DNA of 64,000 nt from Pseudomonas sp. CHM02. Lineage in GTDB: Bacteria; Pseudomonadota; Gammaproteobacteria; Pseudomonadales; Pseudomonadaceae. Shown piece after piece: positions 55,501 to 63,450 of this stretch. Position 1 is the stretch's first letter. Every line of letters starts with the position of its first letter. Below the pieces are notes generated by a model. The model was not told the origin of the DNA, made no database searches, and worked only from the letters and a program-made list of their open reading frames with translations. The stretch covers positions 1 to 64,000 of the forward strand of contig NZ_JFCA01000012.1 in the NCBI RefSeq assembly GCF_000612585.1. The letters run 5' to 3'. Position numbers and translations under genes: made by a program.

Positions 55501-55689
55501 CATGGTGTCCGGGCTGGCGCCGGGCAGGGTGGCGGTGACCTGGATCGTCGGAAATTCCGCTTCCGGCAGTGGGGCGATGGCCAGGCGCGGGAAGGCAATC
55601 AGCCCGAGCAGCACCAGGGCGAAGGTCAACAGCAGGGTGGCGACCGGGTGGTCGACGCACCAGGCCGACGGCGAACGGATGCCGCTCAT
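52594..55689 (-). CDS. RND efflux permease, HAE1/MdtC type
   Basis: Proton-driven inner-membrane pump, 1031 residues, with 12 helices and two large periplasmic domains. The paired aspartates in VDDAIVVVEN on helix 4 (near residue 408) are those of drug exporters such as AcrB/MdtC; metal exporters like CusA have a single aspartate there. It overlaps the membrane fusion protein gene by four bases and precedes a metal-type two-component system. No outer-membrane channel gene is present, so it must borrow one. Substrate unknown. Confidence 0.92.
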   Translation of the reverse strand: MSGIRSPSAWCVDHPVATLLLTFALVLLGLIAFPRLAIAPLPEAEFPTIQVTATLPGASPDTMASSVATPLEVQFSAIPGMTQMTSSSALGSSLLTLQFTLTKSIDTAAQEVQAAINTASGKLPSDMPSLPTWKKVNPADSPVLILSVSSNSMPSTELSDLVETLLARQISQIDGVGQINITGQQRPAIRVQASPDKLAAIGLTLADIRLAIQQSSLNLAKGAIYGENSVSTLSTNDQLFHPNDYAQLIVSYKDGAPVQLRDIAKVINGSENAYVQAWSGDTPGVNLVISRQPGANIVETVDRIQSELPRLQAMLPASVQVSVLTDRTKTIRASLHEVEVTLLIAILLVVAVMALFLRQLSATMIVSSVLGVSLVASFALMYLMGFSLNNLTLVAIVIAVGFVVDDAIVVVENIHRHLEAGLDKREAAIKGAGEIGFTVVSISFSLVAAFIPLLFMGGVVGRLFKEFALTATSTILISVVVSLTLAPTLAALFMRAPTHHAHDKPGFSERLLAGYARNLRRALAHQRTMAAIFVVTLALAVVGYVFIPKGFFPVQDTGFVLGTSEAAADVSYPDMVAKHKALAEIVKADPAVEAFSHSVGVTGSNQTIANGRFWIALKDRGDRDVSASQFIDRIRPKLAKVPGIVLYLRAGQDINLSSGPSRAQYQYVLKSNDGPTLNTWTQRLTEKLRANPAFRDLSNDLQLGGSITHISIDRQAAARFGLTATDVDQALYDAFGQRQINEFQTEINQYQVVLELDTQQRGKAESLNYFYLRSPLTNEMVPLSALAKVDPPTVGPLSISHDGMFPAANLSFNLAPGVALGDAVIMLNQAKNEIGMPTTIIGNFQGAAQAFQSSLASQPWLILAALVAVYIILGVLYESFVHPLTIISTLPSAGLGALIMLSLMGQDFSIMALIGLVLLIGIVKKNGILMIDFALEAQRVRGLSPEDAIYEACVTRFRPIIMTTLAALLGAVPLMLGAGPGAEMRQPLGIAVVGGLLVSQALTLFTTPVIYLYLEKFFHRPKPTPALATTH

Positions 55690-56852
55690 GGCTGCACCTT
55701 GGCGTCGGCGGTCTGGATCACCTGCGGCGGCTCCTTGAGGACTTCCACCTGGGCGCCGGCCTTGAGTCGCGACTGGCCGTCACTGACCAGCACGTCCCCG
55801 GCCTGCACGCCCTTGATGATATTCACGTCGCTGTCCTGGTACGTGATCTGTACCGGCACCACGTCGACCTTGTCACCGTTGACCCGGTACACAAAGTGCG
55901 AATCCAGGCCGCGTTGCACCACTGTCGGCGGCACCACCAGGGCATTTTTGTCGAGGGCCGTCTGGATCTTGATGGTCACCAGTTGCCCCGGCCACAGGCG
56001 CTGCGAGGCGTTGCTGAATTCGGCCTTGGCGCGCAGGGTGCCGGTGGTGGAGCTGATCTGGTTGTCGATCAGGCTCAAATGGCCTTCACCCAACAGGTCA
56101 CCAGTCTGGCCGTCAGTGTCGGCGCCCATGTAGGCATCGACGCTGGCCTTGGTGGGGGCTGCGATCAGGCCCTGCAGGGTGGGCAGCATTTGCTGTGGCA
56201 GGGAAAACTCGACGGCAATCGGGTCGATCTGGGTCACGGAGAACAGGCCCTGGGTATCGGCTGTACGCAGGAAGTTGCCCTCATCCACGGTGCGAATACC
56301 CACGCGGCCACTGACCGGTGAACGAATTTGGGTGTAGGAAAGTTGTACCTGAGCCGAATCGATCGCGGCCTGGTTGCCTTGGGCAGTGGCTTTCAGTTGG
56401 TTGACCAGGGCTTGTTGCTGGTCATAGGTCTGCTTGGAGACGCCATCGTCGACGCTCAATTCCTTGTAGCGCTTGAGGTTGACCAGCGCCACCTGCAACT
56501 GCGCCTGGCTTTCGCCCAATTGGGCCTTGGCCTGGTCAAGGCTGGCGCGGATCGAGCGGTCATCGATGGTGGCCAGCAGGTCACCGGCCTTGACCAGTTG
56601 GCCTTCCTTGACCAGCAACTTAGTGAGGATGCCGTCCACTTGCGGGCGAATCACCACGCTGTGCAGCGACAGCACCGAACCAATCCCGCTGACAAAGCGC
56701 GGAATATCCTGCTGCGCGACACTCACCACCCGCACCGGAATGGCAGTAGGCGCCGCCAGTTTGGCCTTGGCCGGGCGGGTCAACGCCCACGCTGCAACGG
56801 CCAGCACCACGAGGACACCCACGATCAGGGCGGTTTTTCGTTGAATTTGCAT
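55686..56852 (-). CDS. RND membrane fusion protein (MdtA/AcrA type)
   Basis: Periplasmic adaptor of 388 residues linking the RND permease to an outer-membrane channel. An N-terminal anchor helix (residues 8-25) is followed by the lipoyl half (VVIRPQVDGILTKLLVKEG), an alpha hairpin and beta-barrel (IRSPVSGRVGIRTVDEGNFL). There is no lipobox cysteine, so it is held by the helix. The start at 56852 (MQIQRKTALIV) has only a weak ribosome site; a TTG further upstream is unlikely. First gene of the pump/TCS operon. Confidence 0.92.
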   Translation of the reverse strand: MQIQRKTALIVGVLVVLAVAAWALTRPAKAKLAAPTAIPVRVVSVAQQDIPRFVSGIGSVLSLHSVVIRPQVDGILTKLLVKEGQLVKAGDLLATIDDRSIRASLDQAKAQLGESQAQLQVALVNLKRYKELSVDDGVSKQTYDQQQALVNQLKATAQGNQAAIDSAQVQLSYTQIRSPVSGRVGIRTVDEGNFLRTADTQGLFSVTQIDPIAVEFSLPQQMLPTLQGLIAAPTKASVDAYMGADTDGQTGDLLGEGHLSLIDNQISSTTGTLRAKAEFSNASQRLWPGQLVTIKIQTALDKNALVVPPTVVQRGLDSHFVYRVNGDKVDVVPVQITYQDSDVNIIKGVQAGDVLVSDGQSRLKAGAQVEVLKEPPQVIQTADAKVQP

Positions 56853-56932
56853 GGGGTGGGGCGCCAGGGCAAAGGATTGGAAGTGTGAGAGGCCTTTATA
56901 GCCTGCCAACCCGGTCAGCAAGGTGACTGCTA

Positions 56933-56950
56933 ACTGACAGCGCTGTCAGT
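56933..56950. promoter_or_regulatory. Perfect 18-bp palindrome, candidate CusR-like operator
   Basis: ACTGACAGCGCTGTCAGT is an exact inverted repeat centred 90 bases before the membrane fusion gene. Its TGACA-N4-TGTCA core resembles CusR/CopR boxes. The regulator encoded in the same operon is a CusR-type protein, so autoregulation is plausible. The site could also affect the divergent gene at 57067. Confidence 0.6.
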
Positions 56951-57066
56951 AAAGGCCGACCATTCGTACCGGTGGTGGTTAAAGATCCGAGGCGGGCAGG
57001 TATACTGCGCGCCAGCGTGGCCCGCAAGCCGGCCCCGCGTCATTTTTTGCACGTTCCGGAGCTTCC

Positions 57067-57300
57067 ATGACTTCCCCGACACAACCCCCTGTTGAAGCGG
57101 CCGACCTCGTCGATCCGGCCAGCGCCGAAGGCGTTGAAAAAGCCGAGATCCCGGCGTTCAAGTTTCCGTTCAAGCCGGGTGAACTGGCCGGGGCCAAGAA
57201 TGCCGCCCAGCCCTGGTACAAAAACGGCGCCAAGAACGGCCACACCAAGACCCCAGGCATGGCGCCACCGGGCACTCGCCGTTCCATGGGTAAACGTTAA
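57067..57300 (+). CDS. Small conserved hypothetical protein (77 aa)
   Basis: Unrecognised 77-residue protein. It is hydrophilic and probably disordered: an acidic first half (VEAADLVDPASAEGVEKAE) and a strongly basic, glycine/proline-rich second half (KNGAKNGHTKTPGMAPPGTR). CGGAGC precedes the start. It is transcribed divergently from the pump operon and ends 165 bases before the next gene. The basic tail might bind nucleic acid, but that is only suggestive. Confidence 0.7.
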   Translation: MTSPTQPPVEAADLVDPASAEGVEKAEIPAFKFPFKPGELAGAKNAAQPWYKNGAKNGHTKTPGMAPPGTRRSMGKR

Positions 57301-57465
57301 GATTGATCCGCTGTAATATTTGCGGGATGTTGCCTACAACTCCAGTCGCTATTTCTACTTGTAGGCCCGCGACCGTTTCTTGAAAGCTTGCGCAGCTTCC
57401 GCTGCCCCCCTGGTTTTTCCACAGGGAGCAGCGGAGGGCGCTCTTTCCGGAAAAGGACGTTTCCT

Positions 57466-58236
57466 GTGGCCCTGATACACCTTTGTGTAACGCTTGTACT
57501 GTTGCTTGCGGTGGATGCCGTTGCAGGCCTTGATCAACCTCGACGCGAAATCCGCTTCGCCGTTGCCGCGCAATTTCCCCCCTTCCAGAGCCGCAACCCG
57601 CAAGGACAGTTGGTCGGTTTGAATATCGAGTTGGGCAACGCGCTTTGCGAGCAGTTGAATGTGCGCTGTACCTGGGTCGACCAGGTGCTGGTCGAAAACT
57701 TCGAACGTCTTGAAGCGCGGCAATTCGATGCAATCATGGGCATCGCTCCGACACCACTACGCCGGCGCTGGGTCAGTTTCACCGAGAACCTCTACCCCTT
57801 CACCACGCGCCTGGTCGCACGTCGAAGCTCGGGCCTGATGCCGACGCCAGGCTCGCTCAAGGGCAAGCGAGTTGGCGTACTGCTGGGCAGTAATCGCGAA
57901 GCCTTTGTTCGTTCGCAATGGGCGCGCAAAGGCGTGATTATCAAGAGTTTCTGGCTCAACGACGAACTGGTCCGCAGCCTGGTGGCAGGCGATATCGATG
58001 CGACTCTGCAGGGCACTGTGGAAATTCGCGAGGCCCTGCTCGACACGGCTGCCGGCCAGGATTTCGACTTCCTGGGCCCCGCCGTTTGTGCTGAGCTGTT
58101 GGGCAATGGTGTTGCGATTGCGCTGCGCAATACCGACACGGCGCTGCGTGTCGAGCTTAACCGTGCGCTTGAGCAGCTCAAGCACAACGGCGAGTACCTG
58201 CGGATCGTCGAGCCTTATCGCCTGGACGCGCCGTGA
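57466..58236 (+). CDS. Solute-binding protein family 3 (orphan, periplasmic)
   Basis: A 256-residue periplasmic binding protein of the amino-acid type (SBP_bac_3). A signal peptide (about 1-20, ALIHLCVTLVLLLAVDAVA) is followed by EIRFAVAAQFPPFQSRNPQG, the first ligand-loop strand, and DAIMGIAPTPLRRRWVSFTE, the usual DAI(I/M)xG(L/M)xxTxxR motif with the carboxylate-binding arginine. The GTG at 57466 has AAAGGA upstream; earlier starts add an unrelated basic stretch. No permease or ATPase genes are adjacent, so it may serve another transporter or act as a sensor. The gene after it is a chemoreceptor. Confidence 0.8.
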   Translation: MALIHLCVTLVLLLAVDAVAGLDQPRREIRFAVAAQFPPFQSRNPQGQLVGLNIELGNALCEQLNVRCTWVDQVLVENFERLEARQFDAIMGIAPTPLRRRWVSFTENLYPFTTRLVARRSSGLMPTPGSLKGKRVGVLLGSNREAFVRSQWARKGVIIKSFWLNDELVRSLVAGDIDATLQGTVEIREALLDTAAGQDFDFLGPAVCAELLGNGVAIALRNTDTALRVELNRALEQLKHNGEYLRIVEPYRLDAP

Positions 58237-58343
58237 TGGCTAATTAATTGCGCGGAACATGAGCTGGATCAGTATTTACCCCATCGATGCGCTTAGAGTC
58301 GACGCCCTGCCGACCCCCCTAACAATCACGAGCGCGCTTCTCC

Positions 58344-59927
58344 ATGAAGATCAATCTGCCGGTCACCGGTCGGAATGTGGACTTTGCCCCCGACGCCAAC
58401 ATCCTTTCGACCACCGACCTGACCAGCGCGATTACCTACGCCAACCAGGACTTCATCGACATCAGCGGCTACAGCCGTGACGAGCTGCTGGGTGCGTCGC
58501 ACAACATCCTGCGGCATCCGGACATGCCGGCCGAGGCGTTCGCCCATATGTGGCAAACCCTCAAGAGCGGCCGGTCGTGGATGGGCATGGTGAAAAACCG
58601 CTGCAAAAACGGTGACCACTATTGGGTCAGCGCGTATGCCACACCGGTGACCCGAGAGGGCGCGACGGTCGAGTATCAATCGGTGCGTACCAAGCCGGAT
58701 GCGCGCAGGATCGTCGTGGCGGAGCGGATGTATGCGCGCATGCGAGCGGGCAAGCGGCTGTCCTGGCCGATCGTCGGCATGGGGGTGAAATTATCGGCAT
58801 GGGGTATCGCCACTTGCGCGGTGACCTGGGCCTTGGGCTTGGGCCTGACGGATTACGCGCTGGTCTGGCAGTTACTGGCGTTGGTGGCGGGGTGTGCGGT
58901 GGGGGCGGCTGGCGTGCGGCTGATGTTGCGGCCCTTGGTTGAACTGCAACAGCGGGCGCGCCGGGTGGCCGACAACCCGCTGAGCCAGGTGATCTACACC
59001 GGGCGCCGCGACGAGTGCGGGCAGATCGAGTTCGCCCTGCACATGCTCGAAGCCCAAGCCGGCGCGGTGGTCGGGCGTATCGGTGATGCCTCTCAGCGTC
59101 TTTCCGGCCACGCTGCACGGTTGGTGCAGCACCTCGACAGCAGTCACGCCAGCAGCCTGGGCCAGCAGACCCAGACCGACCAGGTGGCCGCAGCCATTCA
59201 CCAGATGGCCGCCAGCGTGGCCGAAATGGCCAACCATGCCCAGCAGGCGTCCAAGGCGGCCGAGCAGGCCGGCAGCGAAACCCGTGAAGGCCACCTGCGT
59301 GTGGATGAAAGTCGTGATGCGGTGTTGCGCTTGTCCCAGGAGCTGGCGCGAGCCACGCAGGTGATCCACCAGTTGGAAAACCACAGCGGTGAAATCAGCG
59401 GCGTGCTGGAAGTGATCCGCACGATTGCCGAGCAGACCAACCTGCTGGCCCTGAACGCGGCTATCGAAGCGGCGCGGGCCGGTGAGCAAGGGCGCGGGTT
59501 TGCGGTGGTGGCCGATGAAGTGCGTGGTCTGGCCCAGCGCACCCAGCAATCGACCGACGAAATCCAGCGCATGATCAGCACCCTGCAAGGCGGCGCACGG
59601 GACGCGGTACAGGCCATGGCCCACAGTGGCGAGCATGTCGAAGCCAGCGTCAGACAGGCCCAGCAGGCCGCCGTCGCACTGGATGGCATCAGCCAGCGCG
59701 TCATGCAAATCACCGCCATGAGCCAGCAGATTGCAACCGCCGTGGAAGAGCAGAGCACGGTGAGCGAGGACATCAATCGCAACATCGTCGGCATCCGTGA
59801 TGCCGGCGAGGCCACCGTCAGTGCCGGGCAACAGAGCCGGCTCAGTTCAAGCGATGTGGCCGCACTGGCGGAGGATCTACGGCAATTGGCGCGGGAGTTC
59901 TGGTCTAGGCCGCGCGCAACGAGATAA
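58344..59927 (+). CDS. Aer-like PAS-domain chemoreceptor
   Basis: A 527-residue receptor resembling Aer: an N-terminal cytoplasmic PAS domain (about 10-115, with [21 protein letters not shown]), a short double membrane segment (about 145-185), a HAMP-like linker ([16 protein letters not shown]) and a methyl-accepting domain with [23 protein letters not shown] receptors of this kind usually bind FAD or heme and guide energy or oxygen taxis. No CheR-binding tail is seen. Its end overlaps the converging YkgJ gene by 23 bases. The ribosome site is weak. Confidence 0.88.
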   Translation: MKINLPVTGRNVDFAPDANILSTTDLTSAITYANQDFIDISGYSRDELLGASHNILRHPDMPAEAFAHMWQTLKSGRSWMGMVKNRCKNGDHYWVSAYATPVTREGATVEYQSVRTKPDARRIVVAERMYARMRAGKRLSWPIVGMGVKLSAWGIATCAVTWALGLGLTDYALVWQLLALVAGCAVGAAGVRLMLRPLVELQQRARRVADNPLSQVIYTGRRDECGQIEFALHMLEAQAGAVVGRIGDASQRLSGHAARLVQHLDSSHASSLGQQTQTDQVAAAIHQMAASVAEMANHAQQASKAAEQAGSETREGHLRVDESRDAVLRLSQELARATQVIHQLENHSGEISGVLEVIRTIAEQTNLLALNAAIEAARAGEQGRGFAVVADEVRGLAQRTQQSTDEIQRMISTLQGGARDAVQAMAHSGEHVEASVRQAQQAAVALDGISQRVMQITAMSQQIATAVEEQSTVSEDINRNIVGIRDAGEATVSAGQQSRLSSSDVAALAEDLRQLAREFWSRPRATR

Positions 59928-60648
59928 ACGCATAGTTGGCCGGCACTTCGGTGGCAATCTGCGCCCCGGCATCCAGCACGTGCTCGGCGATGTCCATCCC
60001 CGACACATGGAACACCCATTCATTGGCCACGGACGGCTGACCCACCGCCAACTCGATCGCTTGGGCAAACGCGCCCATGTCCGGCAGGTAAGCGGTAAAC
60101 CCATCCCCCTTGAGCGCTGTGGTGCGAATGCCGAGCAAGGCGCACACCGCTTCCTTGGTCTGCACATCATCACGGTCGGCCTGGCGTGAGCGCTGGATCA
60201 ACTGCGCCAGTTCCGGGTCCATCAACTGGCCGCCCACGATCAGCTCCGGCCCCTGTTCCCAGGACTCCGGCGGGCAATCCTTGGCGGCGGGGTTCAGCGG
60301 GATATGCGGGTTGATCTCCATCGGATAGATGCGGCACACCAGCGGGCGGCGTTCATAGATGCGGCACAGGTTGTCTTCGTCAAGATTCCGGCAGCGTCCG
60401 GCGTTGTAGGCGGCAAAGGTGATTGCCACAAACGCCTCGGTATTGCCGCTGGGCACCACCACCGAACGACGCTCGGCATGTTCGCGTTGCTGCTGGGGCA
60501 GCCCCAGGCCATTGACTAGGAAACCTTCCGCCAGAACGATGACGTTACCGCCGTCCGCCGCCCACAGGCGGGCTTCTTCGAGGGTCAGGGGCACGTGGTG
60601 GTCGGAGCAGCATTTACCACAACCGACGCAGGAAAAATGAGTGTTCAT
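59905..60648 (-). CDS. YkgJ-family cysteine-cluster protein
   Basis: A 247-residue protein with the metal-binding cysteine cluster CVGCGKCC (Cys7, 10, 13, 14) near the start and a further [15 protein letters not shown] block. YkgJ proteins are thought to hold zinc or an iron-sulfur cluster; their role is unknown. The C-terminal 100 residues are an extension with no recognised domain. The ATG at 60648 begins [10 protein letters not shown]; a TTG seven codons earlier is possible. The 3' end overlaps the Aer-like gene by 23 bases on the opposite strand. Confidence 0.85.
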   Translation of the reverse strand: MNTHFSCVGCGKCCSDHHVPLTLEEARLWAADGGNVIVLAEGFLVNGLGLPQQQREHAERRSVVVPSGNTEAFVAITFAAYNAGRCRNLDEDNLCRIYERRPLVCRIYPMEINPHIPLNPAAKDCPPESWEQGPELIVGGQLMDPELAQLIQRSRQADRDDVQTKEAVCALLGIRTTALKGDGFTAYLPDMGAFAQAIELAVGQPSVANEWVFHVSGMDIAEHVLDAGAQIATEVPANYAFISLRAA

Positions 60649-60756
60649 GGCGGATCTGTCACCAGGCAAGGTCAGAGGGCACGCAGGAACAGTGACGGGT
60701 TTTTACCTCTGTTCACCGTTTTAGCTCTCTGGAAGCAAGTTACACGCCAGTGCCTG

Positions 60757-61239
60757 TCAGTCCTGTGGCACCACATCGCGCAGGACAAATCTCATGCCCG
60801 CGCTTTCGTACAGTTGGCGGGCACGCAGGTTGCTCTCCAGCACCTTGAGGTCCACATAGGGTTCACCGCGTTGCTTGAACGCATGGAAGCAGTGCAACAG
60901 CAATGCGCGGCCCAATCCCTGGCCCTGGGCGCAGGGGTGAACGGAGAGGTTCTTGATAAACGCGCTGGTCCAGCACTGCGCCACCGCGAGAATGCCGTCG
61001 TCGTTGCTGGCCACCAGGCACAGCGTGGGGTCGAACTCGGCATCGGTGGTGAACTGCTGCTGCCAGGTTTCCAGGTTGGGAACGCGACCGCCACCCTGGT
61101 CCTGGGTCAGGCGCAATACGGCGTGAATCGCCGGGGCCAGGTCGTTACGGTAATGATCCAACTGCGTGCCCGCCGGCCACTGCGGGGCGGGCAGGCTGCC
61201 GATAAGGTCGCGGCGCAGCAGTTGGAAGTATTCGCTCAC
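60757..61239 (-). CDS. GNAT-family N-acetyltransferase
   Basis: An acetyl-CoA-dependent acetyltransferase of 160 residues. The cofactor-binding motif reads LSVHPCAQGQGLGRALLLH (QGxGLG, motif A), followed by the usual late-domain VDLKVLESNLRARQLYES. The substrate is unknown. The GTG start at 61239 overlaps the stop of cheV by four bases (GTGA), so its translation is coupled to cheV. The frame remains open to 61551 inside cheV, but this is a shadow. Confidence 0.88.
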   Translation of the reverse strand: MSEYFQLLRRDLIGSLPAPQWPAGTQLDHYRNDLAPAIHAVLRLTQDQGGGRVPNLETWQQQFTTDAEFDPTLCLVASNDDGILAVAQCWTSAFIKNLSVHPCAQGQGLGRALLLHCFHAFKQRGEPYVDLKVLESNLRARQLYESAGMRFVLRDVVPQD

Positions 61240-62138
61240 AGGCCTTTTTGCGCCACGGTTTGAGCGGCCACCACCAGGCACTTGGTCAATTCGGGCGAGG
61301 AGAACTTGGTGAGCACCGCGTCGGCACCGGCCAGCCGGGCTTTTTCGCTGTTCATCGCGCTGTCCAGGGAGGTGTGCAGCAAGATATACAGATGCTGGAA
61401 ATCCGGGGTTTCGCGCAGGGTGCGGGTGAGGGCGTAGCCGTCCATTTCCGACATCTCGATGTCCGACACCACCACATTGATCTGCTCCGCTGTGCCTTGC
61501 AGCTCCAGCAGCACATCGATGGCTTCCTTGGCGCTGCGCGCGGTGTGGCAAGTGAGGCCGAGGTTGCGCAGGGTGTGTACCGATTGCTGCAGCGCGACCT
61601 GGCTGTCGTCCACCACCAGGATGCGCGCATTGCCCAGCACTTCGGCCTCTTCCATGGTCAAGTCGGTGGGCGCCGCTTCGATTGGCGCCGGTGCGATGCC
61701 ATGGATGACTTTTTCGATATCCAGCACCTGCACCAGGCCGCCTTCCACCTGGGTTACCCCGGTGATAAACGCACGGTTACCGCCGGAGCCGTAGGGTGGT
61801 GGGCGGATGTCGGTGGTCAGGCAATGCACGATCTTGCTCACCGCCTGCACATGCAGGCCCTGCTTGGAGCGGCTCACATCGGTAACGATCAGGCAGCCGC
61901 CGTCCGGGTCTGCCAGGGGCATTTCGCCGAGGGCGCGGCTCAGGTCGATCACCGCCAGCGAGTTGCCGCGCAGGGTGGCGATGCCTTTCACATGCGGGTG
62001 GGACTCCGGCAGCTTGGTCAGCGGCGGGCACGGGATGATTTCGCTGACTTTCAGCAGGTTGATCGCCATCAGCTTGCCGCTGCGCAAGGTAAAGAGCAGA
62101 AGCGAGAGTGAGTCTGCGCGGGCTTTGGTGGTGGACAT
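61236..62138 (-). CDS. cheV: Chemotaxis adaptor CheV
   Basis: A CheW-receiver fusion of 300 residues that couples chemoreceptors to CheA. The CheW-like domain covers about residues 10-155 (LFTLRSGKLMAINLLKVSE and VKGIATLRGNSLAVIDLSR). The receiver runs from about 172 with the phospho-acceptor Asp226 in VVSDIEMSEMDGY. GAAGG precedes the start. No other che genes are adjacent here; the two chemoreceptors in this window could use it. Confidence 0.92.
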   Translation of the reverse strand: MSTTKARADSLSLLLFTLRSGKLMAINLLKVSEIIPCPPLTKLPESHPHVKGIATLRGNSLAVIDLSRALGEMPLADPDGGCLIVTDVSRSKQGLHVQAVSKIVHCLTTDIRPPPYGSGGNRAFITGVTQVEGGLVQVLDIEKVIHGIAPAPIEAAPTDLTMEEAEVLGNARILVVDDSQVALQQSVHTLRNLGLTCHTARSAKEAIDVLLELQGTAEQINVVVSDIEMSEMDGYALTRTLRETPDFQHLYILLHTSLDSAMNSEKARLAGADAVLTKFSSPELTKCLVVAAQTVAQKGL

Positions 62139-62231
62139 AAAAACCTTCTGTGGATCAGGGATGATGATCTATAGAGAGTTATCGACTTCGGGGAGCCAGG
62201 CTTTAACCGGATTTTGTGTCGGGATGGATGC

Positions 62232-62320
62232 GTGTGGGAGCTGGCTTGCCTGCGATAGCATCACCCCGGGGCAAATGAAAGACCGAGGTGCTTGCATCGC
62301 AGGCAAGCCAGCTCCCACAC
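62232..62320. repeat. REPIN between cheV and the 2-hydroxyacid dehydrogenase
   Basis: GTGTGGGAGCTGGCTTGCCT and its reverse complement flank about 50 bases. Both arms are intact copies of the main REP class. Confidence 0.9.
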
Positions 62321-62348
62321 AAGCCCCATTCCACATGGGCTATATGGG

Positions 62349-63323
62349 TCAGCCCTTCCACACCTGCGGGTTCACCAGGTCCTGCGGGCGCTGGCCCAGC
62401 AGGGCGCTGCGCAGGTTGTCGAGGGCGCGGTTGGCCATGGCCTCGCGGGTTTCATGGGTGGCCGAGCCGATATGCGGCAGGGTCACGGCATTGCTGAGTT
62501 GGAACAGCGGCGACTCGGCCAGTGGCTCCTGTTCATACACATCCAGCCCGGCGCCACGGATGCGCTGGCTTTGCAGGGCTTCGATCAGCGCCGGCTCGTC
62601 CACCACCGGGCCGCGGGAAATGTTGATCAGGATCGCGCTGGACTTCATCAGCCCCAGCTCACGCGTGCTGATCAGGTGACGGGTCTTGTCGCTCAACGGC
62701 ACCACCAGGCAGACGAAATCCGCCTCGGCCAGCACCTCATCCAGGCTGCGAAATTGCGCGCCCAGTGCCTGCTCCAGCGCCGGCTTGCGGCTGTTGCCGC
62801 TGTACAGGATCGGCATGTTGAAACCCAGGCGTCCACGCCGAGCCACGGCCGCGCCGATATTGCCCATGCCCACGATGCCCAGGGTCTTGCCGTGCACATC
62901 GCAACCGAACAACGGCGCGCCGACGCTGGCTTTCCACTGGCCGGCCTTGGTCCAGGCGTCCAGCTCGGCCACGCGGCGGGCACTGCTCATCAGCAGGGCG
63001 AAGGCCAGGTCGGCGGTGCTTTCGGTGAGCACGTCGGGGGTGTTGGTGAGCATTATCCCGCGCTCGTTGAAGTACGCTACGTCATAGTTGTCGTAGCCCA
63101 CCGACACGCTGGACACCACTTCCAGCTTGCTCGCGCCTTGCAACTGCTCGCGGCCCAGCTTGCGACCCACGCCGATCAGCCCGTGGGCGTGGGGCAGGGC
63201 TTCATTGAATTGAGCGTTGATATCCCCCTGCTTGGGGTTGGGCGCGATCACCTCGAAGTCCTGTTGCAGGCGTTCGATCATTTCCGGGGTGACACGGCTG
63301 AAAGCGAGGACAGTCTTTTTCAT
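62349..63323 (-). CDS. 2-hydroxyacid dehydrogenase (glyoxylate/2-ketogluconate reductase, GhrB/TkrA-like)
   Basis: NAD(P)H-dependent reductase of 324 residues. It contains GIVGMGNIG (149-157) for nucleotide binding and the triad Arg237 (ISRGP), Glu266 (YEQEP) and His284 (LPHIGS). The sequence is closest to the GhrB/TkrA group that reduces glyoxylate, hydroxypyruvate or 2-ketogluconate. The start MKKTVLAFSR at 63323 fits the family; an ATG at 63338 adds five residues, and neither has a strong ribosome site. It belongs to a different subgroup from the dehydrogenase at 11772. Confidence 0.9.
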   Translation of the reverse strand: MKKTVLAFSRVTPEMIERLQQDFEVIAPNPKQGDINAQFNEALPHAHGLIGVGRKLGREQLQGASKLEVVSSVSVGYDNYDVAYFNERGIMLTNTPDVLTESTADLAFALLMSSARRVAELDAWTKAGQWKASVGAPLFGCDVHGKTLGIVGMGNIGAAVARRGRLGFNMPILYSGNSRKPALEQALGAQFRSLDEVLAEADFVCLVVPLSDKTRHLISTRELGLMKSSAILINISRGPVVDEPALIEALQSQRIRGAGLDVYEQEPLAESPLFQLSNAVTLPHIGSATHETREAMANRALDNLRSALLGQRPQDLVNPQVWKG

Positions 63324-63450
63324 TGCAGGCGGGCTCATCGACTACGGAAGAATGCCAAGCACGCTAACATTCCTGGCCACAGTTGTCAGGAGACGGCACA
63401 CCTAAAGTGGGCAGGGGCCAAATGTGGAAGCTGGTGTTGCCAGCTTGAAA

